54,455 nucleotides of DNA from a bacterium (GTDB taxonomy: Bacteria > Calescibacteriota > Calescibacteriia > Calescibacteriales > Calescibacteriaceae), in contig JAUQOU010000001.1 of the NCBI GenBank assembly GCA_030550715.1, positions 1-54,455 of the forward strand, read 5' to 3'. Both the position numbers and the translations under genes were made by a program. Numbering within the stretch: position 1 is the stretch's first letter; each line of letters opens with the position of its first letter. This document shows positions 33,186 to 42,854 of this stretch, in pieces. The notes below the pieces were generated by a model that searched no databases, was not told where the DNA came from, and saw only the letters and a program-made list of their open reading frames with translations.

Positions 33186-35684
33186 ATGAGACGCCTTTTT
33201 AGAACTCTTTTTTTTCCTTCAATATACCTTTTAGTACTTTTTGTTTATTTTCTCTCATCATCTTGTGGCAGGAAAGAAAATCTTGCTGGTAAAGGGAACT
33301 TTTTTGAGGGGATTGTGATAAGAGAAGGCAAAGGAGTTTCAGATGTTGATGTTTTCAACCTAACTAACTTTGAGCAAACTAAATCAGATTATCAAGGAAA
33401 ATTTAAAATCAAGCTGAACTCCGAAAACGATAAACTTCTTCTCATCAAAGATAACTACGGCATTATCACGAATCCACAAAAAGTCATAGAACTAAAACCA
33501 CTCGTAAGAAAAACTTTTTACTTCAAAAACTTTGAAAAGTATATGCTCGATGGGAAAATTATTTTAGCATTACTTCAAGATACAAAGTTTTTATCGCCGG
33601 TTCTTTCAAACGGTCAGGTGATTTTGTACTATCCCGAAGGAACTTCACAGATTTTCTTTGTATCGCAAAACTGGTTCTTTACACTTAACCCAAACACTGT
33701 GGAGAACTACTCGGTCATAGATATAGATCAATATGAAAAGGTGAATTTCCCAGATTATATAACGGTTGTATCAGACGAGCCGGTGGAGTTTGTGAAAATC
33801 CCGGAAGAGAAAACATTTTTTTCAAAAGGTATAACTCAGATACCATCTGGTATATACACTCTGAAATTCGGAGAGAAAACAAGAAGGAATGTTTTTTTGT
33901 ATGAGAACGCAAATATTCTATCGGGAGGATTTATCTTTCCTGAAAAGACAAAAATCATTTCAAGGGGAAGGGCTTTTGACCCTTCTTATGCCTCAGAAGT
34001 TCTCGTATGGATTGAAGGAGAAGATAAAATTACCTTCTCCAAGCCAGAATTCTCAATAGATATGCCAGAAGGTTCAAAAAGAATTATTTTCTCAAAATTC
34101 GGATTTTTCCCCTATGTTTTAGATGTTGAGAACCCGGAATCAGTAAAAAATCTTGAAGTAGTTCTTGATTATTCTTCTTATGTTACGGGGAAGGTTATAG
34201 GACAGCAGAGCTACTTTCTTCAAGTCCCTTCCGAAAAGCGTCTTCCAGAGATAAAATATAGTTTTAAAGAAAGTGCATTTCTCATTCAGCTACCTGCTAT
34301 GCGTAGCTTCCAGATTGTTTTGACGGCTCCAAATGTGATTCCAAAACTCATCAATATCTCTACATCTGAATATTTTTCAGATTTAGGTGAGATATATCTT
34401 TGCTCAAAAGATGATGAAAACTGCATAATTCAGGAGGGAATGAGCTTTTTGAAATATAATCTCTTTGACTTCGCAAGGCAGGTGTTTTCATTCTCTAATT
34501 CTGTCTCAGGGAAAATAGGACTTGCTCTTGCAGATATGAATATTTTATTTTCACTTCCCATTTTTGAGAGAGAAAAAAGTTCTGAGATAATACTTGAGCT
34601 TCGGGAAATTTTCGATAGCGTAAAGATCTCGGGCGATGCCAAGCTCTGCGGAGAAATCCCTTTAAATATTCCTCTTTTGCTTTTCTTTTCTCTGCCAAGA
34701 GCGTCAGGTTGTGTCGGAGAAAAATCTTTTGAATTCTTAAAACCAATCTTTAAAATAGCAAAAGCAATCAAGATCTATCTTTCTTCTCATCGCTACTCCG
34801 AAAAACTATCAAATGTGATTTTTATTTCTGATCCAGAATATATAAGGAATTTAGGTGAGGTTTTTTATAACGATGAAAAGATTTTGACTTTTGAAAACTG
34901 GTTTGATCCTGCAACTTCTATTTCAGAACTAAAACAAGGAATAGAAATATTATCGGCTTCTGTTCAGCAGAGCAATTTCTGTGATGAGACAGATGAGATT
35001 TTCTGCAAGAAAGATGGACAAATAGTTTTGAAAATCAAAGGGGGTTTTTCATTTCCTATAATATCGGAGAGCGCAAGGTTTGAAGAGTTGAAAAAATCTC
35101 TGCAAGACGAAAATTACTATGCAGATTTAACCGATATACTTTCTGTTTTTCCGTTTGAGATAGTACTGCCTCAATCTGTTGATATGAATTTTATAAAAAT
35201 TAACCTGAAAAGATTGCTTCAAAATCATCTGAGGAGGTTTTTCCCGAAGATCGTTTTTTATGAGGGGAACCCTGTTTTAGCGATAGAGATTGAGGTTCCA
35301 GTTGGATTCAAAGGTGTGAAGGAAAATACATTTTTGCCTCCTATGTTTGCTGTTGGAGATATGCCTCATTTCAAATACTCGGGATTTCCGGAGTTAGAAA
35401 AAGATGGTGTTTTTCCTGAATCAACGACAGATAATTTTGAAGATTGGACAAAACAGGAAAGGATATTTTACTTTCTTTTTGATGATCCTACATTCAATTC
35501 AGCGGTTCTTTTATCTCCGTGCAATGTTGCTATTTCAGATGAGCTGAAGCAGAGGTGGTGTGGCAAATTTGATAGCTTTTCTTTACCTACAAATCAGATG
35601 CTCAACGATGTTTTGGCTGTGGCTCAAAAAATTCTTCGTCTTTACTCATTTTTCACTCCGACTTCCATAATTCCAAGTTTCTGA
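33186..35684 (+). CDS. Large putative lipoprotein with carboxypeptidase-regulatory-like N-terminus
   Basis: Function not recognised. The product has 832 residues. A basic start and hydrophobic stretch lead to LSSSC with the likely lipidated cysteine at 27. Residues about 40-100 look like a carboxypeptidase-regulatory-type beta-sandwich (FEGIVIREGKGVSDVDVF ... DYQGKFKIKL), common in surface proteins. The centre is beta-rich; residues near 410-600 turn helical and carry several cysteines (CSKDDENC, KLCGEIP, SGCVGEKSF), perhaps a repeat-helix domain. The C-terminal third is again strand-rich. The ATG at 33186 was preferred to a TTG at 33156, as it gives a clean signal sequence. The last 32 bases overlap the convergent cobyrinate synthase gene. 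Confidence 0.7.
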   Translation: MRRLFRTLFFPSIYLLVLFVYFLSSSCGRKENLAGKGNFFEGIVIREGKGVSDVDVFNLTNFEQTKSDYQGKFKIKLNSENDKLLLIKDNYGIITNPQKVIELKPLVRKTFYFKNFEKYMLDGKIILALLQDTKFLSPVLSNGQVILYYPEGTSQIFFVSQNWFFTLNPNTVENYSVIDIDQYEKVNFPDYITVVSDEPVEFVKIPEEKTFFSKGITQIPSGIYTLKFGEKTRRNVFLYENANILSGGFIFPEKTKIISRGRAFDPSYASEVLVWIEGEDKITFSKPEFSIDMPEGSKRIIFSKFGFFPYVLDVENPESVKNLEVVLDYSSYVTGKVIGQQSYFLQVPSEKRLPEIKYSFKESAFLIQLPAMRSFQIVLTAPNVIPKLINISTSEYFSDLGEIYLCSKDDENCIIQEGMSFLKYNLFDFARQVFSFSNSVSGKIGLALADMNILFSLPIFEREKSSEIILELREIFDSVKISGDAKLCGEIPLNIPLLLFFSLPRASGCVGEKSFEFLKPIFKIAKAIKIYLSSHRYSEKLSNVIFISDPEYIRNLGEVFYNDEKILTFENWFDPATSISELKQGIEILSASVQQSNFCDETDEIFCKKDGQIVLKIKGGFSFPIISESARFEELKKSLQDENYYADLTDILSVFPFEIVLPQSVDMNFIKINLKRLLQNHLRRFFPKIVFYEGNPVLAIEIEVPVGFKGVKENTFLPPMFAVGDMPHFKYSGFPELEKDGVFPESTTDNFEDWTKQERIFYFLFDDPTFNSAVLLSPCNVAISDELKQRWCGKFDSFSLPTNQMLNDVLAVAQKILRLYSFFTPTSIIPSF

Positions 35685-36987
35685 AAAGATTTAATATTCC
35701 AGAGGGATTGGAAGGAAAATATATATGGGTCCAGCTTCCGAGAAACTTACCTTTCAAAAAACCATCTTCTCCCTTTGGATTTCCATAAATATCTTGTAGC
35801 CGAAAGATTTTTGTTATTTTATCTTTTTGGTTGAGAATTTTCCCATAGTGGAACTCGTGTCCCTTCAACTCATCACCGTTTGGCAGAATTATTTTTCTCC
35901 ATCCAAGGGCTTGAAGTTTTTTTTCAATTTTTATTGAGAAAGGAAATGCACCAAGCATTGGAACTTCTTTTTCATCGTGTATTAGCTTTTCGGAGAGGAT
36001 TTCAAATCCTCCGCATTCGCCTATCACAAAAGACGAGTTATTTATAATCTCATATATTTCTCTTTTTAGTTCTTCTATTTCTTTCCCGTAAAGCTCGGGG
36101 TATCCGCCCGGTATTATGAGAAAGTCAAAACTTTGCTTTTTGGTCTGGCTTATGTTTTGTTCATCTATTATATAGCTTTCCGCTCCCATTATATCAAGAA
36201 TTTTTATGTTTTCTGGATAGATAAACTGAAGGTATTTCAGTTTCAGGAAAGCGAACTTTTTGCCTTTGAGTTTGTTTTTGACGGGACCGAAAAAGCTTTC
36301 ATACCAGCTGGATTTTAGATCAATTTCTCTTTCCTTTGATTTTTCGAATATATCAAGAATTTTTTTTGTATCAAAAAAGTTGAAGAAAGCTGATTCAAAT
36401 TTTTCCTTTTCTGTTTTTAATTCATCGGCGAGATATAGTCCGAGGTGTCTTGATGGGATTTGAAATTCGGCAGATTTTGGTATTGCTCCGAGAAGCTCAA
36501 TTCCTTCTCTTTCAAGGGCTTTTTTTATTATTTCTCTGTGCGTCTGAGATGATATTTTTATTGCTACGACTCCTTTTATGTCAATTTCTTTGAGGAATCC
36601 TTTTACTATTCCTCTTATGCTTTCGCCCAGCTTTTCCGCATCAACACACAAGATAACAGGAGAAGAAAGAATTTGAGATATTTTAGCTGTGCTTACTCCT
36701 GCTGTCTCTCCGTCAAACACTCCCATCACTCCTTCTATGACATTAAAATCTTCCGATTCGCTTGTGAATAGAAACTTGACGAACTCTTCTGAACTCATAG
36801 CGATGTCTAAATTAAAACACTTTGTGAATTTTCTGTGATGAGTTGGGTCAATGAAATCTGGACCTACCTTGAAAGCTGATACACTTTTATTTAAGGATTT
36901 CAATCCAGCTGTTAAGCAAAGTGTTGTTATGGTTTTTCCGGAATCTGAGGATATGCCAGATATTATGACTCTTGCGGGTTTTTTCAC
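35653..36987 (-). CDS. cbiA: Cobyrinate a,c-diamide synthase (CobB/CbiA family)
   Basis: A 444-residue two-domain amidotransferase that amidates cobyrinate (or sirohydrochlorin, in the coenzyme F430 branch) with glutamine and ATP. The N-terminal dethiobiotin-synthetase-like domain has the P-loop GISSDSGKTITT at 10-21 and VGPDFIDPTHHRKFT near 41-55; GVMGVFDGETAG near 86 matches the family. The C-terminal glutaminase domain shows IPGGYPELYGKEIEEL near 291, the nucleophile cysteine in GECGGFEILSE near 325 and GHEFHYGKI near 372. The start is GTG. No other cobalamin gene is in the window, so it may serve scattered B12 synthesis. It overlaps the convergent lipoprotein gene by 32 bases. Confidence 0.93.
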   Translation of the reverse strand: MKKPARVIISGISSDSGKTITTLCLTAGLKSLNKSVSAFKVGPDFIDPTHHRKFTKCFNLDIAMSSEEFVKFLFTSESEDFNVIEGVMGVFDGETAGVSTAKISQILSSPVILCVDAEKLGESIRGIVKGFLKEIDIKGVVAIKISSQTHREIIKKALEREGIELLGAIPKSAEFQIPSRHLGLYLADELKTEKEKFESAFFNFFDTKKILDIFEKSKEREIDLKSSWYESFFGPVKNKLKGKKFAFLKLKYLQFIYPENIKILDIMGAESYIIDEQNISQTKKQSFDFLIIPGGYPELYGKEIEELKREIYEIINNSSFVIGECGGFEILSEKLIHDEKEVPMLGAFPFSIKIEKKLQALGWRKIILPNGDELKGHEFHYGKILNQKDKITKIFRLQDIYGNPKGEDGFLKGKFLGSWTHIYFPSNPSGILNLFRNLELWKSE

Positions 36988-37036
36988 ACAGAAAAATTAT
37001 TTTTTGAGCGGACTTTTTGTTGATCTTTCAGGCATT

Positions 37037-38380
37037 TTATTTCTCTGATACTGATAAGAAAAATTCAACGTATTCTTTTGCTTTTTCTTTTATGTTGAAT
37101 TTTTTTGAGTTCTCAATTCCTTTTTCTCTTATTGAGTTATAAAGTTTTTCATCTTTGAGGACTTTTTTGATTTTTTCGTATAGCTCTTTTATGTCTGAAA
37201 ATAAAATCCCGTTTTCCATATCTTTTATGATTTCCGGGATTCCGCCGACTTTTTTCCCGCATGCTATGGAGCCACATGCTTGAGATTCAAGAACAGTAAG
37301 AGAGAAAGATTCTGCTGACGATGGCTGAACATAAAAATCGCTTGCTGAATAGTAATCCCTCACTCTTATGTGGTTTTGTTCAAACGGAAGATAAAAAATA
37401 AAGTTTCCTTCTTTTTTGCCTATTTTTTCTACTTCTTTTGTGTGCGATGCTCCAAGTCCAACAAAAACGAGATTTTCAAACTCGTCGCTCAGAATTTTTG
37501 CAAGGGCTATAAAATCTGAAAAACCCTTCCACCTATTTGTTTTCAGTGACTTCCCTGCTGTGAGAAATATTTTTGAGTTTTTTGGGAGTTCAAGCTCTGT
37601 TCTCTTTTTTTCTCTGTCCTGCGGGGAAAAGATTTCAAGGTCTATTCCGTTATGTATAACTCTTATTTCAATTGCTCCTTCTTTCAAGATTGATTTTTCT
37701 GCAAGGTCTTTCATCCAATGAGATGGGCATATAACATAGTATCTGCTTTTTCTGTAAATATCTCTTTTTATTTTCCAGATTTTGTGAGAAAGGTCTCTTC
37801 TTATTCTGGGGGGAAGCAAGAGGTCGGGACATTTTCCACATCCGATTTTCCATCTTTCACATCCTATGGAGTGTGAGCAGTGTCCTGTAAAAAGCCACAT
37901 ATCGTGTAAAGTTAGAAATAGTTTTGCTCTTTGTGATATGAATGGTAAAGCTCGTAGGTCAAAAAAACCTCTGTCATATAGCCAGAAGCCGTGAAGGACA
38001 TGGCACAAAATTATATCTGGTTTTTTCGGTGCAATATCAAATATTTTCCATGTTCCCGGGAATTCAAAGTCCTCATACCCGAGCCAGACCCTAAGCATTC
38101 TTTTAGGTTCAGCGATGAACCTTATCAGTTCTCTTATTCTCCATCCTCCCCTGAAAGTAAGATGATTTGATATTTTTCTCTCGAGCGTGAGGATTTTTCT
38201 CGCCCAAGTTGTTCTGCTTTCAAAGTTGGGAATTTGAAAGATGTAGCTTTCGTTTGAATGTTTTTCTCCAACAAGCATAAACGACTCAAAACCGTTTTTT
38301 ATGAACTCTCTGTGAAGGTATTCGGGAATTCTTTCAGCTCCTCCGTTTCTATCTTCTGGAAGAACCTGATATATAACCAT
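37037..38380 (-). CDS. Family 4 glycosyltransferase
   Basis: A 447-residue GT-B enzyme. The N-terminal half opens VIYQVLPEDRNGGAERI, with the glycine-rich acceptor-side loop, and includes HDMWLFTGHCSHSIGCERW near 160, a stretch typical of WcaC/Psl-like colanic-acid and surface-glycan transferases, with a cysteine cluster (CERWKIGCGKC) that may bind metal. VIHNGIDLEIFSP near 240 links to the donor domain, where SAESFSLTVLESQACG near 360 has the E-x7-E motif that holds the nucleotide sugar. It stands 49 bases upstream of the cobyrinate synthase gene on the same strand and is divergent from dxs. The sugar is unknown. Confidence 0.9.
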   Translation of the reverse strand: MVIYQVLPEDRNGGAERIPEYLHREFIKNGFESFMLVGEKHSNESYIFQIPNFESRTTWARKILTLERKISNHLTFRGGWRIRELIRFIAEPKRMLRVWLGYEDFEFPGTWKIFDIAPKKPDIILCHVLHGFWLYDRGFFDLRALPFISQRAKLFLTLHDMWLFTGHCSHSIGCERWKIGCGKCPDLLLPPRIRRDLSHKIWKIKRDIYRKSRYYVICPSHWMKDLAEKSILKEGAIEIRVIHNGIDLEIFSPQDREKKRTELELPKNSKIFLTAGKSLKTNRWKGFSDFIALAKILSDEFENLVFVGLGASHTKEVEKIGKKEGNFIFYLPFEQNHIRVRDYYSASDFYVQPSSAESFSLTVLESQACGSIACGKKVGGIPEIIKDMENGILFSDIKELYEKIKKVLKDEKLYNSIREKGIENSKKFNIKEKAKEYVEFFLSVSEK

Positions 38381-38440
38381 CTTCTTACATATTTTGATTT
38401 ACATATTTTCGTTCTGGTTTTTGATTAGAATTTTTAGATT

Positions 38441-40318
38441 ATGCTTATTGAAAGAGTGAATTTTCCATCTGACATAAAGGGTTTGACTTTTGAAGAACTT
38501 GAAGAGCTTGCTCTTGAATTAAGGCAGAGAATACTTGATGTGGTATCAAGAAACGGAGGTCATCTTTCTCCTTCTCTTGGAATGGTTGAGCTTGTTCTTG
38601 CCCTTCACTACGTTTTTGACATGCCGAAAGATAGAATCGTTTTTGACGGGGGATATCAGGCGTACTCGCATAAACTCATCACTGGCAGAAAGGAGTATTT
38701 TGATACGCTGAAGGTGTGGGGTGGACTTGGGGGGTTTTTGAGAAGAGATGAATCTCCTTACGATATTTTCGGAGCGGGACATGTTGGAACATCTATTTCT
38801 TCTGCTCTCGGAATAAGAGAGGCGTTGAGATTGAAAAATGAAGATGGCAAAGTTATAGCTGTTATAGGAGACGGAGCGATGACTTGCGGAATGGCTTATG
38901 AAGCGCTTAACCATGCGGGAGAACTCAAATCTGACCTTATAGTTATTCTCAACGATAACGGTATGTCAATAGCTCCAAATAGAGGGGCAATAGCAACCTA
39001 TTTTTCAAAAATAATGGCTGAACCTCTATTTTACAGGGCGAGAGAAATTACTAAACGACTTATCAGAGAAATTATGGTTGGAAAAGGACAAGATGTGATA
39101 CGAAAAGTGAGAAAAGTTGAGGAGTCGCTCATTTCTCTTTTCACTCCCGGAATTCTCTTTGAAGGTCTCGGATTTTACTATTTCGGTCCAATAGATGGTC
39201 ATAATATAAGAGAGCTTGTGGGTATTTTCAGGAAGGTGAAGCAATGGCATGGTCCTGTTCTTGTTCATGTGAAGACGAAAAAAGGCAGGGGATATAAGCC
39301 AGCAGAAGACAACCCTGAGTTATTCCACAGAATTCCTCCTTTTGATATAAAGACAGGAAAGGTTTTATCTAAGTCAAAGACACCGAGCTTTTCTTCAGTT
39401 TTTGCCAATTTCCTCGTTGAACTTGCAGAAAAAGATAATAGAATAGTTGCTATTACCGCTGCTATGGCTCTTGGGACAGGTTTAGATATATTCCAGAAGA
39501 GGTTTCCCGACAGGTTTTTTGATGTGGGAATAGCAGAACAGCATGCGATAACCATGGCTGCGGGATTGGCAGTAGAGGGCATGAGACCTTTTCCCGCGAT
39601 TTACTCAACATTTCTGCAGAGAGCTTACGACCAGATAATTCACGATGTCGCTTTGCAGAACCTACCCGTTACTATATGTATAGATAGAGCTGGAATAGTT
39701 GGTGAAGACGGACCGACTCATCACGGTGTCTTTGATATAGCATACCTGCGTCCAATTCCGAACATGGTTCTTATGGCACCTGCTGATGAGAACGAGTTTA
39801 AAGATATGATTTTGACATCGCTTGAGCTTGGCAGACCGTGTGCTATAAGGTATCCAAGAGATAACGCTTTCGGATTTCCTGAAAGGGAACCTAAGGTTCT
39901 TCAAGTAGGTAAGGCGGAGCTGAAAAAAGATGGAAAAGACCTTGTGATAATAGTTTACGGGACTTTGTTATGGGAAGCTTTGAAAGCTGTTGAAGAGGTT
40001 GAAAAAGAAATGGGGGCTTCAATAGCTGTTATAAATGCCAGATTTGCCAAACCACTTGATGCAGAGCTTATATGTGATTATGCTGATATGACACGAAAAG
40101 TTATAACTGTTGAGGAAGCAAGGAGGGATGGAGGTTTTGGTTCGGCTGTGCTTGAACTCCTCGCAGACAAAAACATAAAAGCTCAAGTTATAAGAATGGG
40201 TACTCCAGATGAGTTCGTAGAACAGGGCTCACGAAAACAGCTTCTAGAACTCATAGGTTTAGATAAAAACGGAATAAAAAGAGCAATAGAAAGAATTCTT
40301 CTCGGAGCTAATTTCTAA
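38441..40318 (+). CDS. dxs: 1-deoxy-D-xylulose-5-phosphate synthase
   Basis: First enzyme of the MEP isoprenoid pathway: pyruvate plus glyceraldehyde 3-phosphate, with thiamine diphosphate. The 625-residue length is standard. GGHLSPSLGMVELVLALHYV (near 40-59, contacting the cofactor), GDGAMTCGMAYEALNHAG near 147 with the Mg2+-binding GDG motif, DVGIAEQHAITMAAGLA near 360 with the catalytic glutamate and DRAGIVGEDGPTHHG near 417 are all present. The same strand holds no other MEP gene, but a polyprenyl diphosphate synthase that would use the products is encoded close by on the opposite strand. The last codons lie in a palindrome and overlap the mpl stop by 4 bases. Confidence 0.98.
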   Translation: MLIERVNFPSDIKGLTFEELEELALELRQRILDVVSRNGGHLSPSLGMVELVLALHYVFDMPKDRIVFDGGYQAYSHKLITGRKEYFDTLKVWGGLGGFLRRDESPYDIFGAGHVGTSISSALGIREALRLKNEDGKVIAVIGDGAMTCGMAYEALNHAGELKSDLIVILNDNGMSIAPNRGAIATYFSKIMAEPLFYRAREITKRLIREIMVGKGQDVIRKVRKVEESLISLFTPGILFEGLGFYYFGPIDGHNIRELVGIFRKVKQWHGPVLVHVKTKKGRGYKPAEDNPELFHRIPPFDIKTGKVLSKSKTPSFSSVFANFLVELAEKDNRIVAITAAMALGTGLDIFQKRFPDRFFDVGIAEQHAITMAAGLAVEGMRPFPAIYSTFLQRAYDQIIHDVALQNLPVTICIDRAGIVGEDGPTHHGVFDIAYLRPIPNMVLMAPADENEFKDMILTSLELGRPCAIRYPRDNAFGFPEREPKVLQVGKAELKKDGKDLVIIVYGTLLWEALKAVEEVEKEMGASIAVINARFAKPLDAELICDYADMTRKVITVEEARRDGGFGSAVLELLADKNIKAQVIRMGTPDEFVEQGSRKQLLELIGLDKNGIKRAIERILLGANF

Positions 40319-40328
40319 AAATTAGCTC
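40305..40328. repeat. Inverted repeat spanning the dxs/mpl convergent stops
   Basis: Perfect 10-base arms (GAGCTAATTT and AAATTAGCTC) flank CTAA, which holds both stop codons. Read on either strand it codes Ala-Asn-Phe-stop, so Dxs and Mpl end in the same three residues. As RNA it could form a 10-pair hairpin with a 4-base loop on both strands and act as a bidirectional terminator or 3'-end stabiliser, but no U-run follows on either side. Confidence 0.6.
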
Positions 40329-41721
40329 TCCTGAGATTCATTATGAATTTTTCTTTTTCTCCGTAGAAATCTCCACTTGACATAAATATGACTGCTATCT
40401 TTTTCTCTTCTATTTCTCTGCTTTTCATGTTGAGTATAAATTCTGTCAATCTTTCTGATATGTTTGGATTATACTCTGCGTATATTCCTTTATTTTTGAG
40501 ATGGCTCACTATCTCATCAACTTTCAATTTTTTGTTTTCTGGAATTTTTTCTTCTCTGTATATTTTGCCTATGAAGACCGCATCTGCTTTTTCAAAGGCG
40601 TTTTTGAACCCTTCCTGATGTATGTTTGTTCGTGATGTGAAAGACCTCGGTTCAAAAGCAAGTATTACTTTATCAAAAAATTCTCTTGCTGATTTTATTC
40701 CAGATTCTATCTCTGTGGGGTGATGAGCGAAATCATCAATCACATATATATTTTTGATTGAAAATATTATTTCAAGTCGCCTTTTCACTCCTTCAAATCC
40801 TTCAAGGTACTCTGAAAAATCTTCGGGTTTTATCATATCTTCAAGCAGTAAAAAGCTCGCTAATACATTGATGATGTTATGTCTTCCGAGAATATTTATG
40901 CGAAATCTCTGAGGAACTTTTGAGATGGAGAATTCATATCCTATTTCTGTTTTTGTTATGTTTTCGGGGAAGAAGTCCACTCCGTGGTTTTCGTATCCGT
41001 AAGAAACTTTGTGTTTTGCCTTTGAGTTTTCATATATTATGTTTCCTGCTTTGTTTCCTCCGAAGAGTACGAGTTTTTCTTCAACTTTTTTGCCGAACTC
41101 TATGAATGCTGAAAGATAACTTTCAAAGTCAGGATATATATCTGCGTGGTCGTATTCTACCTGACCTATGATTGCTCTTTTAGGTTTGAAGTGCCAAAAC
41201 TTTGGTTTTTTGTCAAAGAAAGCGGTATCGTATTCATCACCTTCTATGACAAATATCTCGCCTTTTCCCACTCTTGCGCTGACTCCGAAGTTTTTTGGTA
41301 TTCCCCCGATGAGAAATGAAGGGTCGTATCCAGCTTTGTTAAGTATGTAAGAGATTATAGATGTTGTAGTGGTTTTACCGTGAGTTCCAGCGACTACAAA
41401 GAAAGTTTTATCTCCGAAAAATTCATTTATTGCGGAGGGGTAAGACATTATTCTTTTCCCGAGAGATAATGCTGATTGGACTTCAACGTTATCTTTTGAT
41501 ATTGCATTTCCAACGATTACAAGGTCTTTATCTTTTATGTTTTCAGGAGAAAATTGGAAGAGTTTTATTCCGAATCTTCTGAGTTGGTCTGGCATGGGAG
41601 GGTAAAACATTGAGTCGGAGCCAGAGACATCAAATCCGATGCTTTTTAGTAGAACCGCTACTCCTGCCATTGCTGTTCCACATACTCCTATTATATGAAC
41701 TTTTTCTTTTGTCCCACTCAT
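40315..41721 (-). CDS. mpl: UDP-N-acetylmuramate:L-alanyl-gamma-D-glutamyl-meso-diaminopimelate ligase
   Basis: Joins recycled tripeptide to UDP-MurNAc in peptidoglycan recycling. It belongs to the Mur ligase family but fits Mpl better than MurC: the start HIIGVCGTAMAGVAVLL at 9-25, the YPPMPDQL stretch near 40 and EGDEYDTAFFDKKPKF near 160 are Mpl hallmarks, while MurC has different sequence there. The ATP loop is AGTHGKTTTTS near 110, and DDFAHHPTEI near 315 holds the conserved histidine. Length (468) is normal. It implies a meso-diaminopimelate wall. The gene follows the polyprenyl synthase gene by 61 bases. A TAAAAT box lies 12 bases upstream of the start. Confidence 0.93.
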   Translation of the reverse strand: MSGTKEKVHIIGVCGTAMAGVAVLLKSIGFDVSGSDSMFYPPMPDQLRRFGIKLFQFSPENIKDKDLVIVGNAISKDNVEVQSALSLGKRIMSYPSAINEFFGDKTFFVVAGTHGKTTTTSIISYILNKAGYDPSFLIGGIPKNFGVSARVGKGEIFVIEGDEYDTAFFDKKPKFWHFKPKRAIIGQVEYDHADIYPDFESYLSAFIEFGKKVEEKLVLFGGNKAGNIIYENSKAKHKVSYGYENHGVDFFPENITKTEIGYEFSISKVPQRFRINILGRHNIINVLASFLLLEDMIKPEDFSEYLEGFEGVKRRLEIIFSIKNIYVIDDFAHHPTEIESGIKSAREFFDKVILAFEPRSFTSRTNIHQEGFKNAFEKADAVFIGKIYREEKIPENKKLKVDEIVSHLKNKGIYAEYNPNISERLTEFILNMKSREIEEKKIAVIFMSSGDFYGEKEKFIMNLRRANF

Positions 41722-41782
41722 AGCTCTTTTAAGATTTTACTCTAAGTTTGCAATTTTTTCTATCTTGAAAAGTTTTCTTTTT

Positions 41783-42760
41783 TTATGCTAATCTTTTCTT
41801 TGATAGTTCAAGGAGTTGAAACAGATCTTTTATTTTGTTTTCAGGTGCGTTGATACTTCTGAAAATAGTTAGAGTTTTTTCATATATTTTGTTGAGTTCT
41901 TCTTCTGCCCTTTCTATTCCATTGCCAGATATAACAAGTTCTAGTATAAAATCTAACGCTCCATCAGATAGCTCTTTTTCTTCTTTCATTATTTCAATTA
42001 TTCTCTGAAAGTTATCTGAAAGTATTACTGGAAGGGTTATTTTTCCCTCCTTTACATCGTTCATTTTTGGTTTTCCTGTTTTATCTGAGATGAAATCCAA
42101 AATGTCATCTCTTATCTGAAAGATATTGCCAAAGTATCGTCCAAATTCAGAAAAAACATATTTTAACTCAGTTGAGTTTCCTTTGAGAATAAGGGGGATT
42201 GAAGAGCTGAGAGAAAATAAAGATGCGGTTTTTTTATCTATAACTTCAAAGTAGAGTTTTTTGAATAGTTCTCTATCGATGGTGTTGGGGTGTATGTTAT
42301 TTATCATCAGGTTGAGTTCTATCACTTCGCCTTCTGCCATAACTTTCGCTGTGTGGGAGAAAGCTCTTACGAGTTCTAAATTTCCTATTTTTGCCAGTTC
42401 GTCTGAGATAACTCCGAGTAAAAATGAAGCAGAAATGACTGCAACTTTATTTCCGAATAGAGCATTTACAGATGGTTTTCCTCTTCTTGTGTCTGAGTTA
42501 TCTATGACATCATCTAACATGAGTGATGCGCCGTGAAGGATTTCTACGCAGGAAGCCGAAGTTATGAGATTATATTCTTCTTCTTCGGTGTTTCCGTAAT
42601 CGACTATATCTGATATGATGAGAGAGAGCAGGGGTCTTATTCTTTTTCCACCAGCAGTAAAATGGTAGAGTATTGCGGAGTATATTTTCTCGTTTCTTTC
42701 AGAATCTTTTATAAGCTCTTCTATTCTTTTTTCAACTTTTGATATTTTCCGGTTTATCAC
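41783..42760 (-). CDS. Polyprenyl diphosphate synthase (IspB/IspA superfamily)
   Basis: Trans-type prenyltransferase that adds isopentenyl diphosphate units to an allylic primer, making the side chain of quinones or other prenyl chains. The first aspartate-rich motif is LMLDDVIDNSD near 78-88 with RRGKPSVN following, the second is QIRDDILDF near 212-220; both bind Mg2+-diphosphate. GGKRIRPLL near 33 is the isopentenyl-binding region. At 325 residues it matches long-chain (C30-C50) synthases, but chain length is set by bulky residues before the first motif and I do not fix it. The start is GTG, 8 bases after a TATAAA box. It acts downstream of dxs, encoded nearby. Confidence 0.92.
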   Translation of the reverse strand: MINRKISKVEKRIEELIKDSERNEKIYSAILYHFTAGGKRIRPLLSLIISDIVDYGNTEEEEYNLITSASCVEILHGASLMLDDVIDNSDTRRGKPSVNALFGNKVAVISASFLLGVISDELAKIGNLELVRAFSHTAKVMAEGEVIELNLMINNIHPNTIDRELFKKLYFEVIDKKTASLFSLSSSIPLILKGNSTELKYVFSEFGRYFGNIFQIRDDILDFISDKTGKPKMNDVKEGKITLPVILSDNFQRIIEIMKEEKELSDGALDFILELVISGNGIERAEEELNKIYEKTLTIFRSINAPENKIKDLFQLLELSKKRLA

Positions 42761-42854
42761 TTGAAAAATTTATAAATAGGAGTATTTAAGAAGGGTAAAA
42801 GTGGGATTTTTTCGTCTAAAATTTGGAGATTTAAAATTTTTACGGAGAATTTTT

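Noticed and set aside
40315-41721. MurC as the identity of the Mur ligase
   Set aside because: The YPPM stretch and EGDEYDTAFFDKKPKF are Mpl features.
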